Part shown: in pieces, positions 44,640 to 57,159 of the stretch
Layout: the number at the start of each line of letters is the position of its first letter
How positions within the stretch are numbered: position 1 is the first letter of the stretch
NCBI GenBank assembly: GCA_036172665.1
Contig: CM069871.1
Span: 4,526,001 to 4,590,000, forward strand
Length of the DNA: 64,000 nucleotides
Reading direction: 5' to 3'
Origin: Prosopocoilus inquinatus
Lineage: Eukaryota > Arthropoda > Insecta > Coleoptera > Lucanidae
Made by a program: the position numbers and the translations under genes
The notes under the pieces: model-generated
Database searches by the model: none
What the model was told of the DNA's origin: nothing
Seen by the model: the letters and a program-made list of their open reading frames with translations, nothing else

Positions 44640-47160
44640 TCTCTTGTATTATTTTTTTTTTATAACGAAACTCTAAGACCGCACATATCTGTCCGAGTAG
44701 AAACACTCTGTAACTGAGCCCGTTTTTTTTTAAGTAGGCTTTGTCTGGTATTTACTATACTCAGTTATAATCAGACAGCGGGATTCTTACAGGATGGCGA
44801 AAGCACCCATAATCTTTAATGTGTAATGCCAATTAAAAGAAAATACTCGCAATATTTATTATTTAATAGTTATGATTAGGTAACAGGTCCTGAAACTTTC
44901 TTGATAGGTGAATTTGATATTTACAGAATGGTAACTTGTACCTAACTCAGCGATGCCAACAATGTTGTAAAAATTCCGCTCAACGTCACCGCGGTCGATC
45001 GTAAGTGAAATAGCGGCAATTGACGTTCTGCGCAAAGCGTCAGCGTCAACAGAGCTTAGCTTGGAGGGAGCTCTAGCAAAATTTTTGGCAATCCGAAACT
45101 TTAAGAACGCCCATATCTGTCTGAGTGGAAACACACTGTATCTGAGCCCGTTTTCTTTAATTATTATTTTTTATAACGAAACTCTAAGACCGCCTATATC
45201 TGTCTGAATGGAAATACTCTATAACTGAGCCCGTTTTCTTTTATTATTTTCTTTTATAACGAATCTCTAAGACCGCCCATATCTGTCTAGGTGGAAACAC
45301 TCTGTAACCGAGCCCGTTTTCTTTTATTATTTTTTTTATAACGAAACTCTAAGACCGCCCATACCTGTCCGAGTGGAAACACTCTGTAACTGAGCCCGTT
45401 TTTTTTTTTAAATAGTGTTTGTTTGGTATTTACCGTACTCAGTTATAATCAGGCAGCGGAATTCTTACAGGTTGGCGAAAGCACGCGTAATCTTAGGTAC
45501 GCTTTTAATGTGTAATGCCAATTAAAACAAAATACTCGCAATGTTTATTATTTAATGGAGTTATAATTAGGTTACAGGTCCTGAAACATTCTTGATAGGT
45601 GAATTTGTTATTTACAAAATGGTAACTTGTACCTAACTCAGCGATGCCAACGAGGTTGTAAAAATTCCGCTCAACGTCACCGCGGTCGATCGTAAGTGAA
45701 ATAGCGGCAATTGACGTTCTGTGCAAAGCGTCAGCGTCAACAGAGCTTAGCTTGGAGGGAACTCTAGCAAAATTTTTGGCAATCCGAAACTTTAAAAACG
45801 CCCGTATCTGTCTGAGTGGAAACACACTGTATCTGAGCCCGTTTTCTTTAATTATTATTTTTTATAACGAAACTCTAAGACCGCCTATATCTGTCTGAAT
45901 GGAAATACTCTATAACTGAGCCCGTTTTCTTTTATTATTTTCTTTTATAACGAATCTCTAAGACCGTCCATATCTGTCTGAGTGGAAACACTCTGTAACT
46001 GAGCCCGTTTTCTTTTGTTACTTTTTTTTATAACGAAACTCTAAGACCGCCCATACCTCTCCGAGTGGAAACACTCTGTAACTGAGCCCGTTTTTTTTTA
46101 AATAGGGTTTGTTTGGTATTTACCGTACTCAGTTATAATCAGGCAGCGGAATTCTTACAGGATGGCGAAAGCACTCGTAATCTTAGGTACGCTTTTAATG
46201 TGTAACGCCAATTAAAACAAAATACTCGCAATATTTATTATTTAATAGTTATGATTAGGTAACAGGTCCTGAAACTTTCTTGATAGGTAAATTTGATATT
46301 TACAAAATGGTAACTTGTACCTAACTCAGCGATGCCAACGAGGTTGTAAAAATTCCGCTCAACGTCACCGCGGTCGATCGTAAGTGAAATAGCGGCAATT
46401 GACGTTCTGCGCAAAGCGTCAGCGTCAACAGAGCTTAGCTTGGAGGGAGCTCTAGCAAAATTTTTGGCAATCCGAAACTTTAAGAACGCCCATATCTGTC
46501 TGAGTGGAAACACACTGTATCTGAGCCCGTTTTCTTTAATTATTATTTTTTATAACGAAACTCTAAGACCGCCTATATCTGTCTGAATGGAAATACTCTA
46601 TAACTGAGCCCGTTTTCTTTTATTATTTTTTTATAACGGAACTCTAAAACCGCCTATATCTGTCTGAATGGAAATATTCTATAACTGAGCCCGTCTTCTT
46701 TTATTATTTTTTTTATAACGAAACTCTAAGACCGCCCATATCTGTCTAAGTGGAAACACTCTGTAACTGAGCCCGTTTTTTTTAAATAGGGTTTGTTTGG
46801 TATTTACCGTACTCAGTTATAATCAGGCAGCGGAATTCTTACAGGATGGCGAAAGCACTCGTAATCTTAGGTACGCTTTTAATGTGTAACGCCAATTAAA
46901 ACAAAATACTGGCAATATTTATTATTTAATAGTTATGATTAGGTAACAGGTCCTGAAACTTTCTTGATAGGTGAACTTGATATTTACAAAATGGTAACTT
47001 GTACCTAACTCAGCGATGTCAACGAGGTTATAAAAATTCCGCTCAACATCTGCTCGATCGTAAGTGAAATAGCGGCAATTGACGTTCTGTGCCAGGCGTC
47101 AACGTCAACAGAGCTTAGCTCGGAGGGAGCTCTAGCAAAATTTTTAGCAATCCATTTGAC
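44640..47160 (+). repeat. 688-bp tandem repeat (about 3.7 copies) with nested 83-bp sub-repeats
   Basis: AACAGGTCCTGAAAC or a variant lies at 44882, 45573, 46261 and 46945 (691, 688, 684 bp apart). Each unit also has three to four 83-bp sub-repeats built from ACTCTAAGACCGCCCATATC, TGTCTGAGTGGAAACACTC and TAACTGAGCCCGTTTTC. On the - strand three units retain a related 91-106 codon frame starting MFPLRQIWAFLKFRIAKNF. The fourth is damaged. That frame matches no family I know. Confidence 0.95.
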
Positions 47161-48050
47161 ATCGCTGACCTAATTAGGTACAGCAAAATAATATCCACAG
47201 ATTTAATTACTTTTTTCAAATTTCAGAAATGTGGAAACGCGCATGAAATATTAACGAAATTTTGCTGCTCTTCTGGAAAATAATTTCCTCAGAGTAAGGT
47301 GCTGCCAAATAAATAAATCGCTTTAAAGAAAGTGCAAAATATTTACAAAAAAAAAGATTCGACTTCAAGTTTAAATTGGAAAGGAATAGGGCGAAACTTC
47401 TCAATTGGATAAATCACAAATGCTTTTTCGATTTCTTCAAGTTTCGGAAGTACTCCCGTCTGTTTGTTGGATCTGGTTGGCTGTGGTTCCATTTCAAAAT
47501 CGGTATTAGCTGCGGTGCAGTCGCTGTTCCATCGGTTTTATTAATCTTCAGCTGCGTCTTCTTATGCCTATGAACCACTCCACTGGTATCCATTTTCTGA
47601 AAGTGGAAAATAAATTTAATTAAAAGAATAGGTTGCGGAAAGTCAAATGCAAAACCAGAAGTATGTACAGTCGTGAGCAAGAAAATGGTCCTCAATGTCA
47701 ACCAAAAGATTCGGTGGAACCATCACAAATTAAATGTTCGTATCTTCTTCTTGTAGGGTTGATAGAGACCTTAATGAATAATTGCTTATGATTATGACAA
47801 TCAAGGCAATGTCATTAATAGAACACTTGTCACTGTGTCAAGGAATTGCATTGGTGGACACTTTTTTTCGTTCACAAGTGTACTTAAGTTACGAGATAAT
47901 TTTTGTACTTAATCAGTTAATTACTTATTAATAATTAAAACACTTTCTGAACCCTTGTTTTCTGAAGAAGACAAAAACCGTCCAAGTTACTTTGACATCA
48001 GAAATTATTTTGGTCAAGGATTTTTAAATTATTGTCTGAGCTACGGTTAA
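47161..48050. other. Intronic sequence, no gene seen
   Basis: Mixed composition around 47370-47700; no supported exon on either strand. Confidence 0.4.
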
Positions 48051-48052
48051 TA

Positions 48053-48310
48053 CGGGGTGATCAAGTAGAACTGTATGAGTTGGCAACTCATCAAAGAGCA
48101 TCTCCTTAATCAACGATTTGCAACATTATGCTTTGTTGATTTATTTGACAGATATTTGACAGAGCGGCAAAATTGTAGGTTACGTCGAGCATTTACTTTG
48201 AATCTGAAACACTTCAGTCAGTATTGGAGGCTGTCAACGTCAAGCCGTCAATCATTTCAAAATAAAATTTAGCATTGCCAACTCAAACAGTTTTCTACTT
48301 AACCATTTTG
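48053..48310. mobile_element. Tc1/mariner-like MITE
   Basis: The left end GATCAAGTAGAACTGTATGA and the complement of the right end GGTTAAGTAGAAAACTGTTT match, and both continue GAGTTGGCAA. TA flanks at 48051-48052 and 48311-48312. The internal open frame is too short to be a transposase. Confidence 0.7.
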
Positions 48311-51300
48311 TACGTCCATTTCATGACCGCCCTTGTCCAAAATAATTTTTGATGTCTCGGTACAATTTGTTGGATTGATTGGATTGGATTGAATTGGATT
48401 TACGAATGACTATTTTAAATATCACAGAAATAAGCAATTTCTATTGAACATTATTTTACTCTCTGCTCAATATTTACATTCAGTTTCTTATCTTTAATCT
48501 GAATCAATTGGATTTCTTTTTTATAAACAGGGAAAAGAAAATTTGTTTCCATAATGGTAGATACATATTTTTAAGATTCTTTTATCTGTGTTAAATTCAT
48601 TATTAAATTTATGGCACAACTTAAACTTACCGCTTTAAAAAGAAAGAAATACACCACATTAACGGCAATAATCGTATGACTAACAAGATTTAGTGTACGT
48701 TTATCGTACACGAGATAAAACTAATGCGCCGAAATCCTTCATGCTTCATGTCTATAAATATTCTCTAGGATTCCAGGATGCCCTTCGTATACGTCAGAGC
48801 ATAAACAATGGAGCATTTTCCACGTACCTCGCCAATTTGTTGGTGTGGATACTTTTCCTTTTTCTTCCTTCAGGATTTCATTTCATTTATGTTTATGTTA
48901 GGGTGTTAGTGTACTGAAATAAAACAACAAAAGAATGAGTGAAGTTTTTTCTTTTGTTGTTTGAAATATAAAGCACATCAAAGCATTCCCAATCAGTGGA
49001 GGAGTAATTTCAAATTGTTCGAGGGAAAAATACTTTAGTAAAAGTAATTAATTCCTGCCTTATAGGATCAATTACATAAGCAGTCACTTATATCAAACGT
49101 AGGCATATAAATCTGAAAAGAGCCAGCTCGTAGTATCCCTTCTCTTTGTCGGTCTGAATGAATTCATTAAACAAACAAGTGTGATCTCATGGAAGTCACA
49201 AAAAAATGTTCGTGTCGCATTGGTTGTTGTGATTGACTAATATTGCAAAGAAAGGGGATAATACCCCGTTATGCTCCCCTATCACGCCAATGCCTGACTT
49301 ATATCAACACATTAAAATAAATATTTAGGGTTAAATTTTGATTAGAAAAAGGTGTATTTTGTATTCAACAGAGATCAATGATAAGCACAAAACCACGTGA
49401 CTACAAGCTGTTGGTTCTCAATTGTAATCTACTTAAGCGGTTCATTTTACATCTGCGTTTTCCATTTTGCTTCTTAAAATTACTTATTATTACTATTATT
49501 ATCTTCTGTTTCATATCCTCTTTTAACCGCAAAGCCTTTTCACTTTCTCATTTTGTATCCAAGTTTATTTCTTGGCCTTCTTGTTTGCTTTTCTTTAACA
49601 GATTGTGCTTTAAAAAATCATAATAACCTCGAGGTCTAAACAGTAATTATCTTTTAGACAACTTTCTAAAATACAAACTATAACTGATATGATTTGACCT
49701 CCATTTTCAAAATAAAGACCAATTGGCCTTTGTTTTGACCATACAATTAAGTCTATCAAATTCAGTTCTAATTTTATTATTATTATTATTATTTCGATGG
49801 TTTTTTTGTGCTTCTCCTCTTTTCAGTTTCTTTCGTTTGATGGTTTTGTCACTTTGTTCAAGATTTCTCCTAAAATTCCAAATTAAAACATTTCTATTGT
49901 AATATTATTTACTCAGATGTTTTACCTGGTTTGGCATTGCCGGGTTGTTCTTTTTTTTTGGCATTTTGTTTTCTATCTTGCTATTCTTCTTAGTTTCGTT
50001 CGTTTGACCTTACTAGGTATGCCCTTTTCTTCTTTTCTTTCTTTTTCTCTTGCAATATATCTGTCTATCTTTTCTTTACTCTACCTTTCCAGTTGAGTAT
50101 TTTCTATTTTTTTTTCCTTTTATATTTTCGCACCTTTTTCTCTTTTGTGCTTTGAGAAATGGTAAGGAACAGGAATTCTAAATGAAATTAATTCACTGAA
50201 ACGTTTTTTTTTCACGTCAAACCTGCTATGTTCGCATTCGCAGTTCTCGCTGCTTCGTAAACAGTTGCAATTTCATTTCACTTTTTCCCGTTTTTTCCTT
50301 TGCTTTATCTTTTTTTTTAATACTATATTTAAGTGTGTACGTATTTAACCCTACAAGATATTAAATAATTTAGGATAGGGAAAAGATGAAATTGAACACA
50401 ATGAGACAAGAAATTTATTACAAAAAAGGAAAAAAAAATAAACTCTTGCGATAGAAACCACAAAACAAAAAAGGAAATTAAGTTTTTGAAATTTTAACAG
50501 ACAGAAGATTATAGGGAAACTCTTTAAAAAATTTAAAAAAAAAATTAAAGAACAAGAATTTGGGAGTAGAAGTAATCTGTGGGACGCAGTTCTAACCGGA
50601 AGTGAATTTAAGAAAGAAAAGAAAAGAAAAAATAGAAAATGAAGTTTTTGAGAGTGTAACAGATAGAGAAGATTATAGACAAACTTTTTAAAAAATTAAA
50701 AAATAAAGAATAAGAAAAGACAAAATAGAAATGAGACTGAAAAGAGTTCTTAGTATGTAGTGAATAGTGAATAGTGAATATTTATTTAGTCAACGATTAC
50801 AAAAATAATCATGACTCTTAATCAATACAACTATGTAAATAAAAATAAAAGTAAGTATCAAAACAATTTTAGGTAAAAGTAATGAAAATCAAAAATAACC
50901 TAAAAATTAAATGTAACACTAGGATTAAAGTAATTCCAGGGTTGAATCGATGCGATGTGTGAAGCACTTCTCGAAGGAGAAAGTTCATTTAATAATTTAA
51001 ATCTTAATACTCTTAATAAATTAGGGCGAAAGTGTCCTTTGATTTGTTTTTCACTAAACCCAATTTCTTCTTTAAAAACTTTTAGGACTTTTTTTACATT
51101 TTTCAATGAAGCTTTCGAGATTTGTAAGATTCGAGAGATTCGAAGCTTCGAATCCTTTTTAGCTCTCGAATTTGCGTTTGAAAAGAAAATTAGGGTTTCT
51201 AGCGAGAAAGAGAAGGATTGCATTTTAAAAGCTATAAAAAAAGTAAATAAAAATAATTTAACTGTGGCCAATAAATTTACCGCCTTAAAATGTAGCCAGC

Positions 51301-52200
51301 CATGACAAAAAGAAATAATGATTGCAGGAGTATTATTTATTCGAATTCTCCAATCCTTGGAATCTTGGAAATCTTGAAACAGAAAATAGAGATTTGATTT
51401 GAAATTGAAATTAAAAAAAGAAAATTAGAAATAAATGGGAATTGTTTCTGGCAAATTATAAGATAATAGAAATGAACCTCAAGACTCAAGAGTTCTCTAA
51501 TTATGTATTTCAGTTGATAATTTAAATTTTATTTATATCTTATTACTCTCAATAAATTCGAAGCATACTTTAATTCATTTCTCGTTCAACACCTTTTTTC
51601 CTTCATTAAAGACGTTTAATTTTAATAAAACCTGTCTTTTTTTAGTTTTTTTTTTTTTTAATTACTTTCGCGTGGAGGATTCGAAATCTTCGAGATTTGG
51701 GAGATTCAAGTGGTTCGAGAATCTTTTAAGAGTTAAGAATTCAAATTTTTTTCGAAGAAAACTAAGTATTCTCTACTCCTTTAGCAATGTATTTTTTTTC
51801 TTAAAAAAAAAAAATACACAATAACGTTGGCATATAAATATTTTTTTTAATTAAGTAGTTTTGTAACTGTGTCGTTATGAAAAAATATATGTCTATTTTT
51901 TATTAATAATGATTATCATAACGCTAATAATTATAATCCTTCGCTCTTAAAAAAAAAATGCAAAATATTTATACAGAGCCCTGCAATTGGAACTAAGAGC
52001 CACGTGACCTACGGCGGGTAACCAATCATCAGCGATTTTAAAAAAATTCATCAGCTGCTTGTCGATTTGCTAAAGGCGCTCGTCTATGTGAAACATTGTC
52101 TGTGCCTACTGCATTATTGCCAATCAAATTGATACGCTTTTCAACTCAACGTTGCCAATAATAATTTCCCTAGCGAGCCCAACGATTACGTATTACCCAC
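48311..52200. other. AT-rich intronic sequence, no gene seen
   Basis: A twofold repeat of about 145 bp lies at 50505-50720 (AGAAGATTATAG then AACTTTTTAAAAAATT). AGTGAAT occurs three times near 50760. Small open frames on both strands at 50900-51305 overlap antisense and look like low-complexity chance. Confidence 0.4.
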
Positions 52201-52205
52201 ACGTG

Positions 52206-53570
52206 TAGGTTTGGTTGCCTATATGTATGTGTCAGTAACGTGACTCTCAGCTTTCTGCCAGTGCTCTGTTCTACTTTATTTTCAATAGTGTAAGATGTGT
52301 TGCCTACCCAACAGAGTCTTTAGTGAATGTAGATGATGGTTCTTTATAAGAACTAACAATTCAAAGAGGCAGAGAACGAGGTCCAATAATTCCAAACAGT
52401 TTTCTGTCTGTTTAGAAAAAGGGAAACAGATTTTTGATTACAATATTAAATTCTTTAAAGCTAAGGTGAGTCTTATGCGTAAATAATGTAACAAAAGCGA
52501 GCTATTTAAATTATTCAGACTGAACCGATCGATGCTTTCATTGATGGAAATGAAAGACGCATTTTTTCACATTCATGTATGTATTAGCAGACGAGTAGGT
52601 TTGGTTGCCTATACGTGTCAATAACGTGACTCTCCGTTTTATGAGAGTGCTCTATTCTAGTGTATTCTCAATTATGTAAGATGTGTTGCCTATCCTACAG
52701 CACGTTTTTAGTGAATTTAGATGATGGTTTTTAATAAGAAATAATATTTCAAAGGAGCAGCGAACGAGGTCAAATAATTCCAAACAGTTTTCTATCTGAT
52801 CAAAAAAGGGAAACAGATTTTTGATTACAATATTAATTTTTTTAAAGCTAAGACGAGTCTTCACGCGTAAATGCTGAAACAAAAGCGAGCGATTTAAATT
52901 ATTCACAGCGAAGCGATCGATGCTTTCATTGATGGAAATGAAAGACGCATTTTTTCGCATTTACGTATGTGTTACCACGCGAGTAGGTTTGGCTGCCTAT
53001 ATTTCTCAGTTACCTGACACTCAGCTTTATGTGAGTGCTCTGTTCTACTTTATTTTCAATAGTGTAAGATGTGTTGCCTGCCCAACTGTACTTTTTTTTT
53101 AGTGAATTGAAGTGAAGGCTCTTTATAAGATAATAATTTAAAGATGCAGTCAAATAATTTCAAACAGTTTTCTACCTATTCAAGAGGGAAACAGATTTTT
53201 TTATTGCATTCTTAGATTTTGTAAAGCTAAGGCGAGTCTTTACGAGTAAATGCTGAAACAAAAGTGAGCGATTTGTATTACACCAGACGAGTAGGATTGG
53301 TTGCCTATACTTGTCAGTAACGAGACTCTCAGCTTTATGCGAGTGCTCTGTTCAACTTTATTTTCAATAGTGTAAGATGTGTTGCCTGCCTAACATTACG
53401 TTTTTAGTGAATTTAGATGGTGGTCTTTATAAGAAGTGTTAATTCAAAGAAGCATCTAATTCCAAACAGTTTTTTTTTATCTATTCAAAAGGGTTTAACA
53501 GGTTTAAATTATTCAGAGCGAAGCGATCGATGCTTTCATTGATGGATGGAAATGAAAGACCTATTTTTTC
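52206..53570 (+). repeat. 390-bp tandem repeat, about 3.5 copies
   Basis: TAGGTTTGGTTGCCTAT or a variant at 52206, 52596, 52984 and 53292, with CTCAGCTTTATG, TTTTCAATAGTGTAAGATGT and GCTTTCATTGATGGAAATGA in each unit. The last units carry deletions. A further partial copy lies at 56690-56940. Confidence 0.9.
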
Positions 53571-54271
53571 ACATTCACGTCCTCACTAAATAAATCCTGA
53601 CGTGCGCGTGAGGTATTTTTAGCACGTGCTGGACTATATATTTCTTGCATTATTTTATTTATTGTGAATGCGAATATAAACGCGGCCGTTTAATTTTCAC
53701 CGGCGGGCGGCGTGACGACATGACAGTTTGATTTCGGTAACCCACCGGACGACGTCTCAAAAAAAAAATTCCTAATTATACGCACGTCCAAAAATAAAAC
53801 TGCAAAATGGAACACACCAAAAGAAAAACGTGACCAAAATTCTAGCACCTTCGAGAGAGTGTACGGCAGCAACACAGCGCTTCCACGTTCGTGGAATACC
53901 TACGGTGAACAAATTGGTTTGTGTGTTTGTGTTTTATCATCAGACCTCACCCCCCACGTGACGTCATGGTCACAAAAACCTGCGAACCGGAAATCCTTTT
54001 TTTCTATTCGACATAACAATGTGAATGTGACACGGTCCTCTCTCGCTGTGATGGACTAATATTCGTTGTTGGGTGATTGAAGTTTTACCATTGTTCCTCG
54101 TGCTTCAATGGAGAACTACAATGTAATAACGGCATTGAGAAAAATTAAATCCTTTATTTGTTGTTCGAATCGTGAAATTACGCATGTTACGTAAAAATGC
54201 AATAATTTCGTTTCAAAACGTGACCAAAAAAAAAACAAAAAACAAAAAATGACCCTCGCTTTTAATTTCAG
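53571..54271. other. Intronic sequence before exon 3
   Basis: No repeat or exon recognised; CpG-containing at 53680-53980. Confidence 0.35.
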
Positions 54272-54345
54272 AGACTGCAGCGGATCACCAAAGAGACGTC
54301 AGTACAAAACAGTGCACCAGGAGACTCATTCTGAGTCTATTAGAC
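54272..54345 (+). CDS. PDZ-domain protein, exon 3 (linker)
   Basis: The first base completes codon 83 (GA|A, Glu). Then residues 84-107 read DCSGSPKRRQYKTVHQ and ETHSESIR, and one base remains for the next exon. The acceptor TTTAATTTCAG and donor C|GTAAGT are strong, and both phases fit their neighbours. The segment is charged and Ser-rich, without a known domain, as expected of the disordered region after the PDZ. SPKRR could be a phosphorylation site; this is inference. A hammerhead element on the - strand starts about 30 bp into the following intron. Confidence 0.78.
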
Positions 54346-54376
54346 GTAAGTTTTAGTTTTAAAAAATTTTTGCAAA

Positions 54377-54489
54377 TCGTTTTTGATTGCAGTGAAAACC
54401 TCGAGCAGCCTCTGTACAGCTGTTTCAGCCCTACTTGGGGCTTCGTCAGCAGAGACGTAGCTCGACATTCCCACTGCAAACAAAAACGA
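54377..54489 (-). ncRNA. Type I hammerhead ribozyme element, copy A
   Basis: Read on the - strand, core 54465-54401. Stem I TCGAGC/GCTCGA plus CTCTG/CAGAG, fully paired. CTGACGA at 54449-54443. Stem II AGCCC/GGGCT with loop CAAGTA. GAAA at 54426-54423. Stem III ACAG/CTGT. GUA triplet, so scission is predicted between 54415 and 54414. The outer stem 54472-54489 pairs with 54377-54394 almost perfectly. All invariant hammerhead bases are present. Compared with copy B, stem II has a C-G pair changed to T-A on both sides. The element is antisense to the PDZ gene, so it would act only in - strand transcripts. Confidence 0.78.
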
Positions 54490-54536
54490 CTTGTCCAATT
54501 TATTCGCAACTGCGATGTAAGAGTGTTGAACAGATA

Positions 54537-55080
54537 AAATGAAGGAAAACAAAAATGGACTGTCGATTTAAGAGACAAAATCTTAAAAGAAAAGCCAATC
54601 GTCCGCGTACGTGATTCATTAACCCTAATTTTTCATCTTTCGAGAAAACTAGGAGGAAAAGCAATTTCCCTTGAGTTTGTAAAAAAGAGAAACAAAAAAT
54701 GAAGGAAAACAAAAATGGACTGTCGATTTAAGAAACAAAATCATAAAACAAAAGCCAATCATCCGCGTACGTGATTCGTTAGCCCTAATTTTTCATCTTT
54801 CAAGAAAACTAGGAGGAGAAGACGCAAATAAAATCAATTTCCCTTGAGTTTGTAAAAAAGAAAAACAAAAGCCAATCGATTTGGAGCAAAGTCGGACGTA
54901 GAAGTAAAACAAAAGACCAGAACGCAGAACGAAAACCAATCGAATGCCGACGTGCACTGAGAAACAGCAAACACAATAGAAAAAAAAACAGGGATTCGTA
55001 AAGGCGAGACAAAAAAGACGTTCGACGTAAGACGACATCGGGAAAACAAAAGACGATCGACTTACAAAATGATACAAAAT
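54537..55080 (-). repeat. GATCG-family repeat, inverted; includes a 161-bp tandem duplication
   Basis: AAATGAAGGAAAACAAAAAT to CCCTTGAGTTTGTAAAAAAG occurs twice, at 54537-54697 and 54698-54870. Downstream, AAACAAAAGACGATCGA is the complement of the motif in 35041-37350. Confidence 0.7.
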
Positions 55081-56292
55081 CAGGAATGTAACTGCTTCGA
55101 AAATATCAAGCGTGCGTGATATTTTGCAATTATTTTTTCTGAATGACGTACGAATCCCGATGTATTGTTACTTTTTTTTTAAACAGACACGAACGCACTC
55201 CTCGGTTTTCTTTTTTTTTTTTCTGGAAGTTAACTGTGCGTTCGTGGCAACCCTAGGCAACCTCTGTAGAAGTCGAAGCGGGCGCGAGATTTATTAAATC
55301 AGCTTGCTATGCGATAGCGAATAGAACCTTGTAATTGTGTATCTATTATTATCTATTATTTTTCGTTCTTCGTTCTTTCATTCGAGATGGTCGACTGCTC
55401 TTATTTTGATTTACTCCGCAATTATTCCGCTGGAATCTCTTCATCCGACACTCTTAAAAATTCGCACGTTTTCTTTTTTTATAACAGCGACATCTTACGA
55501 TCGCTTTTTGACCTGACATTGCAGTAGGGTAGACAAATTGAAGCGGGATTTGCTCCTAATAAGTCCCCCATGCAAGGTGGCCATGCTTGCTGCCAAAGCA
55601 TAATGAAAGTTTAAAAAATTTTTTTTTAGTTTTTGATTTGGGAAAAAAAGGTGAAGGGAAGATGAAACAGAACGTAAACTAAAAATCAGATTTAGTCTTC
55701 TCAATTGATGAGAGAGTCTTTAGTATCAAACAAGAGTTTGCAAATTCAATTTCCCTTCAAGGATGCTCTCTGAGGCATTTCATTTTCTTTTTTGTTTTCA
55801 TTCCCGTCATGCCACCAGAATCAATCAATAAAACAAATAATTTATTCTTTCTATCGCCATCAATTTTATTGGCTACCAGTTTGCTGTTAAATTCCAATAC
55901 TTGTCCACACACAGTACGTGTACATACCTACTTCTTACAACTAGTAGGTGTTGTATTATGTATGTTTTATGCTTCCGCGAAATGATTTGTATTCCATAGG
56001 AAATCCCGTAGACGTAATTTGAACTACAGTACAAAATTCAATTTGAAATTGCCGTGCGGTACGTGCCGAAAGGACCACCGACTCTTCTATCATGTTAAGT
56101 CTGCGACTCAAAGTAGGGGGTTGCAGGGTGGCTGGGAAGACAAGGAAATAAAATTAGTTTGACGACTTCTGCTTTACATGATTTTCTTGAGCGTGACGTG
56201 TCTCCACCTTAGTCTTAACGTATTTTATTTGCATTTCTGTCACTTTGCAAGGTTGCTTGCTTGCTTGCTCTAAAGAGTCTTGGAATTTTCAG
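55081..56292. other. Rest of intron 3, no gene seen
   Basis: No repeat family or exon recognised. A TTGCTTGCTTGC run lies just before the exon 4 acceptor. Confidence 0.4.
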
Positions 56293-56412
56293 AATCGACC
56301 GTATCCAGTAGTTCTTACACGTCGGTGAGCACGACGAAGGATAAGAGCGAGATTGAGACGAAGCTCGATGATGGTGCCAGATATACTAGGTTTAGTGATG
56401 TAAGAATAAACG
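56293..56412 (+). CDS. PDZ-domain protein, exon 4 (Ser/Thr-rich linker)
   Basis: The two first bases complete Gln-108 (C|AA). Residues 109-147 then read STVSSSSYTSVSTTKDKSE, IETKLDDGARY and TRFSDVRIN, ending G|GTAAGT at 56413 in phase 1. The acceptor is TGGAATTTTCAG. A weaker competing donor GAT|GTAAGA at 56401 would end in phase 0. The Ser-rich cluster followed by an acidic/basic stretch suggests disorder with possible phosphorylation. No motif I can name with confidence is present. The protein continues beyond the window. Confidence 0.78.
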
Positions 56413-56689
56413 GTAAGTACAAATTTCCAAAAATTTATTCAGAAGAGATAAAGACAGGCGTTATCAATAAAAAAAAAGAAATAGTAGTTAATAAGCGCAC
56501 CAGAGCCTTAATAATCATGTAATGATAATAATCTTGTCCATAATGAGACTCTAATTCAGATGATATGGACGTCCTGAAAACAAATTAAGAGATAAAAACG
56601 TTAATTTTATGTAATTAATTATTGTAGTAAGATTTTTAAGTTCGATGTAACATAAAGCCTAGAGAGACCTATTAAATCTACAGTATTAC

Positions 56690-56940
56690 CAGACGAGTAA
56701 GTTTGGTTGCCTATGTGTCAATAAAGTGATTCTCAGCTTTACGTGAATGCTCTGCACTTTATTTTCAATAGTGCACGATGTGTTGCCTAACCAATAGTAC
56801 ATTATCACACAAGCGAATTATTGCCACGTAATAAAATATTATTACCAGCGACTAATAATTTGTTGCATGCAATAATATTTGGCTACGTGGTAATAATCTG
56901 TTTTTAGAGTGTAGTGATGGCTCTTTACAAGAAGTAATAC
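56690..56940 (+). repeat. Stray unit of the 390-bp repeat, interrupted by a small insertion
   Basis: AGTTTGGTTGCCTATGTGTC and TTTATTTTCAATAGTGCACG match the 52.2-53.6 kb array. The copy is split by the inverted-repeat insert at 56816-56890 and resumes with GTGATGGCTCTTTACAAGAA. Confidence 0.7.
56816..56890. mobile_element. Tiny inverted-repeat insert
   Basis: GAATTATTGCCACGTA at the left is mirrored by TACGTGGTAATAATC at the right. It interrupts a satellite unit, so it moved in after the satellite formed. Confidence 0.5.
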
Positions 56941-57159
56941 AAAGATATGCAGGAAATGAGGCCAAGCAGTATTAAATCTATTCAAGAAGAAAAGAGATTT
57001 TTTATTGCAAAATTTAATTTTTGTAGAGCTTGACGTGTAAATTCTGAATCAAACTTTTTCGTCGATCGCTTATTAAAAAATCTAATTAACGTATTACAAG
57101 GAGGTTGTTAATAACACCTTTTAATGCACTCCGGCGTATTAAAAAAATGTATCGTAGCC

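Larger units (their letters stand above)
44136..54271 (+). other. Intron 2 of the PDZ gene (about 10.1 kb)
   Basis: GTAAGT at 44136 to TTTCAG ending at 54271. It contains two mariner-type MITEs and the 688-bp and 390-bp arrays. Confidence 0.75.
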
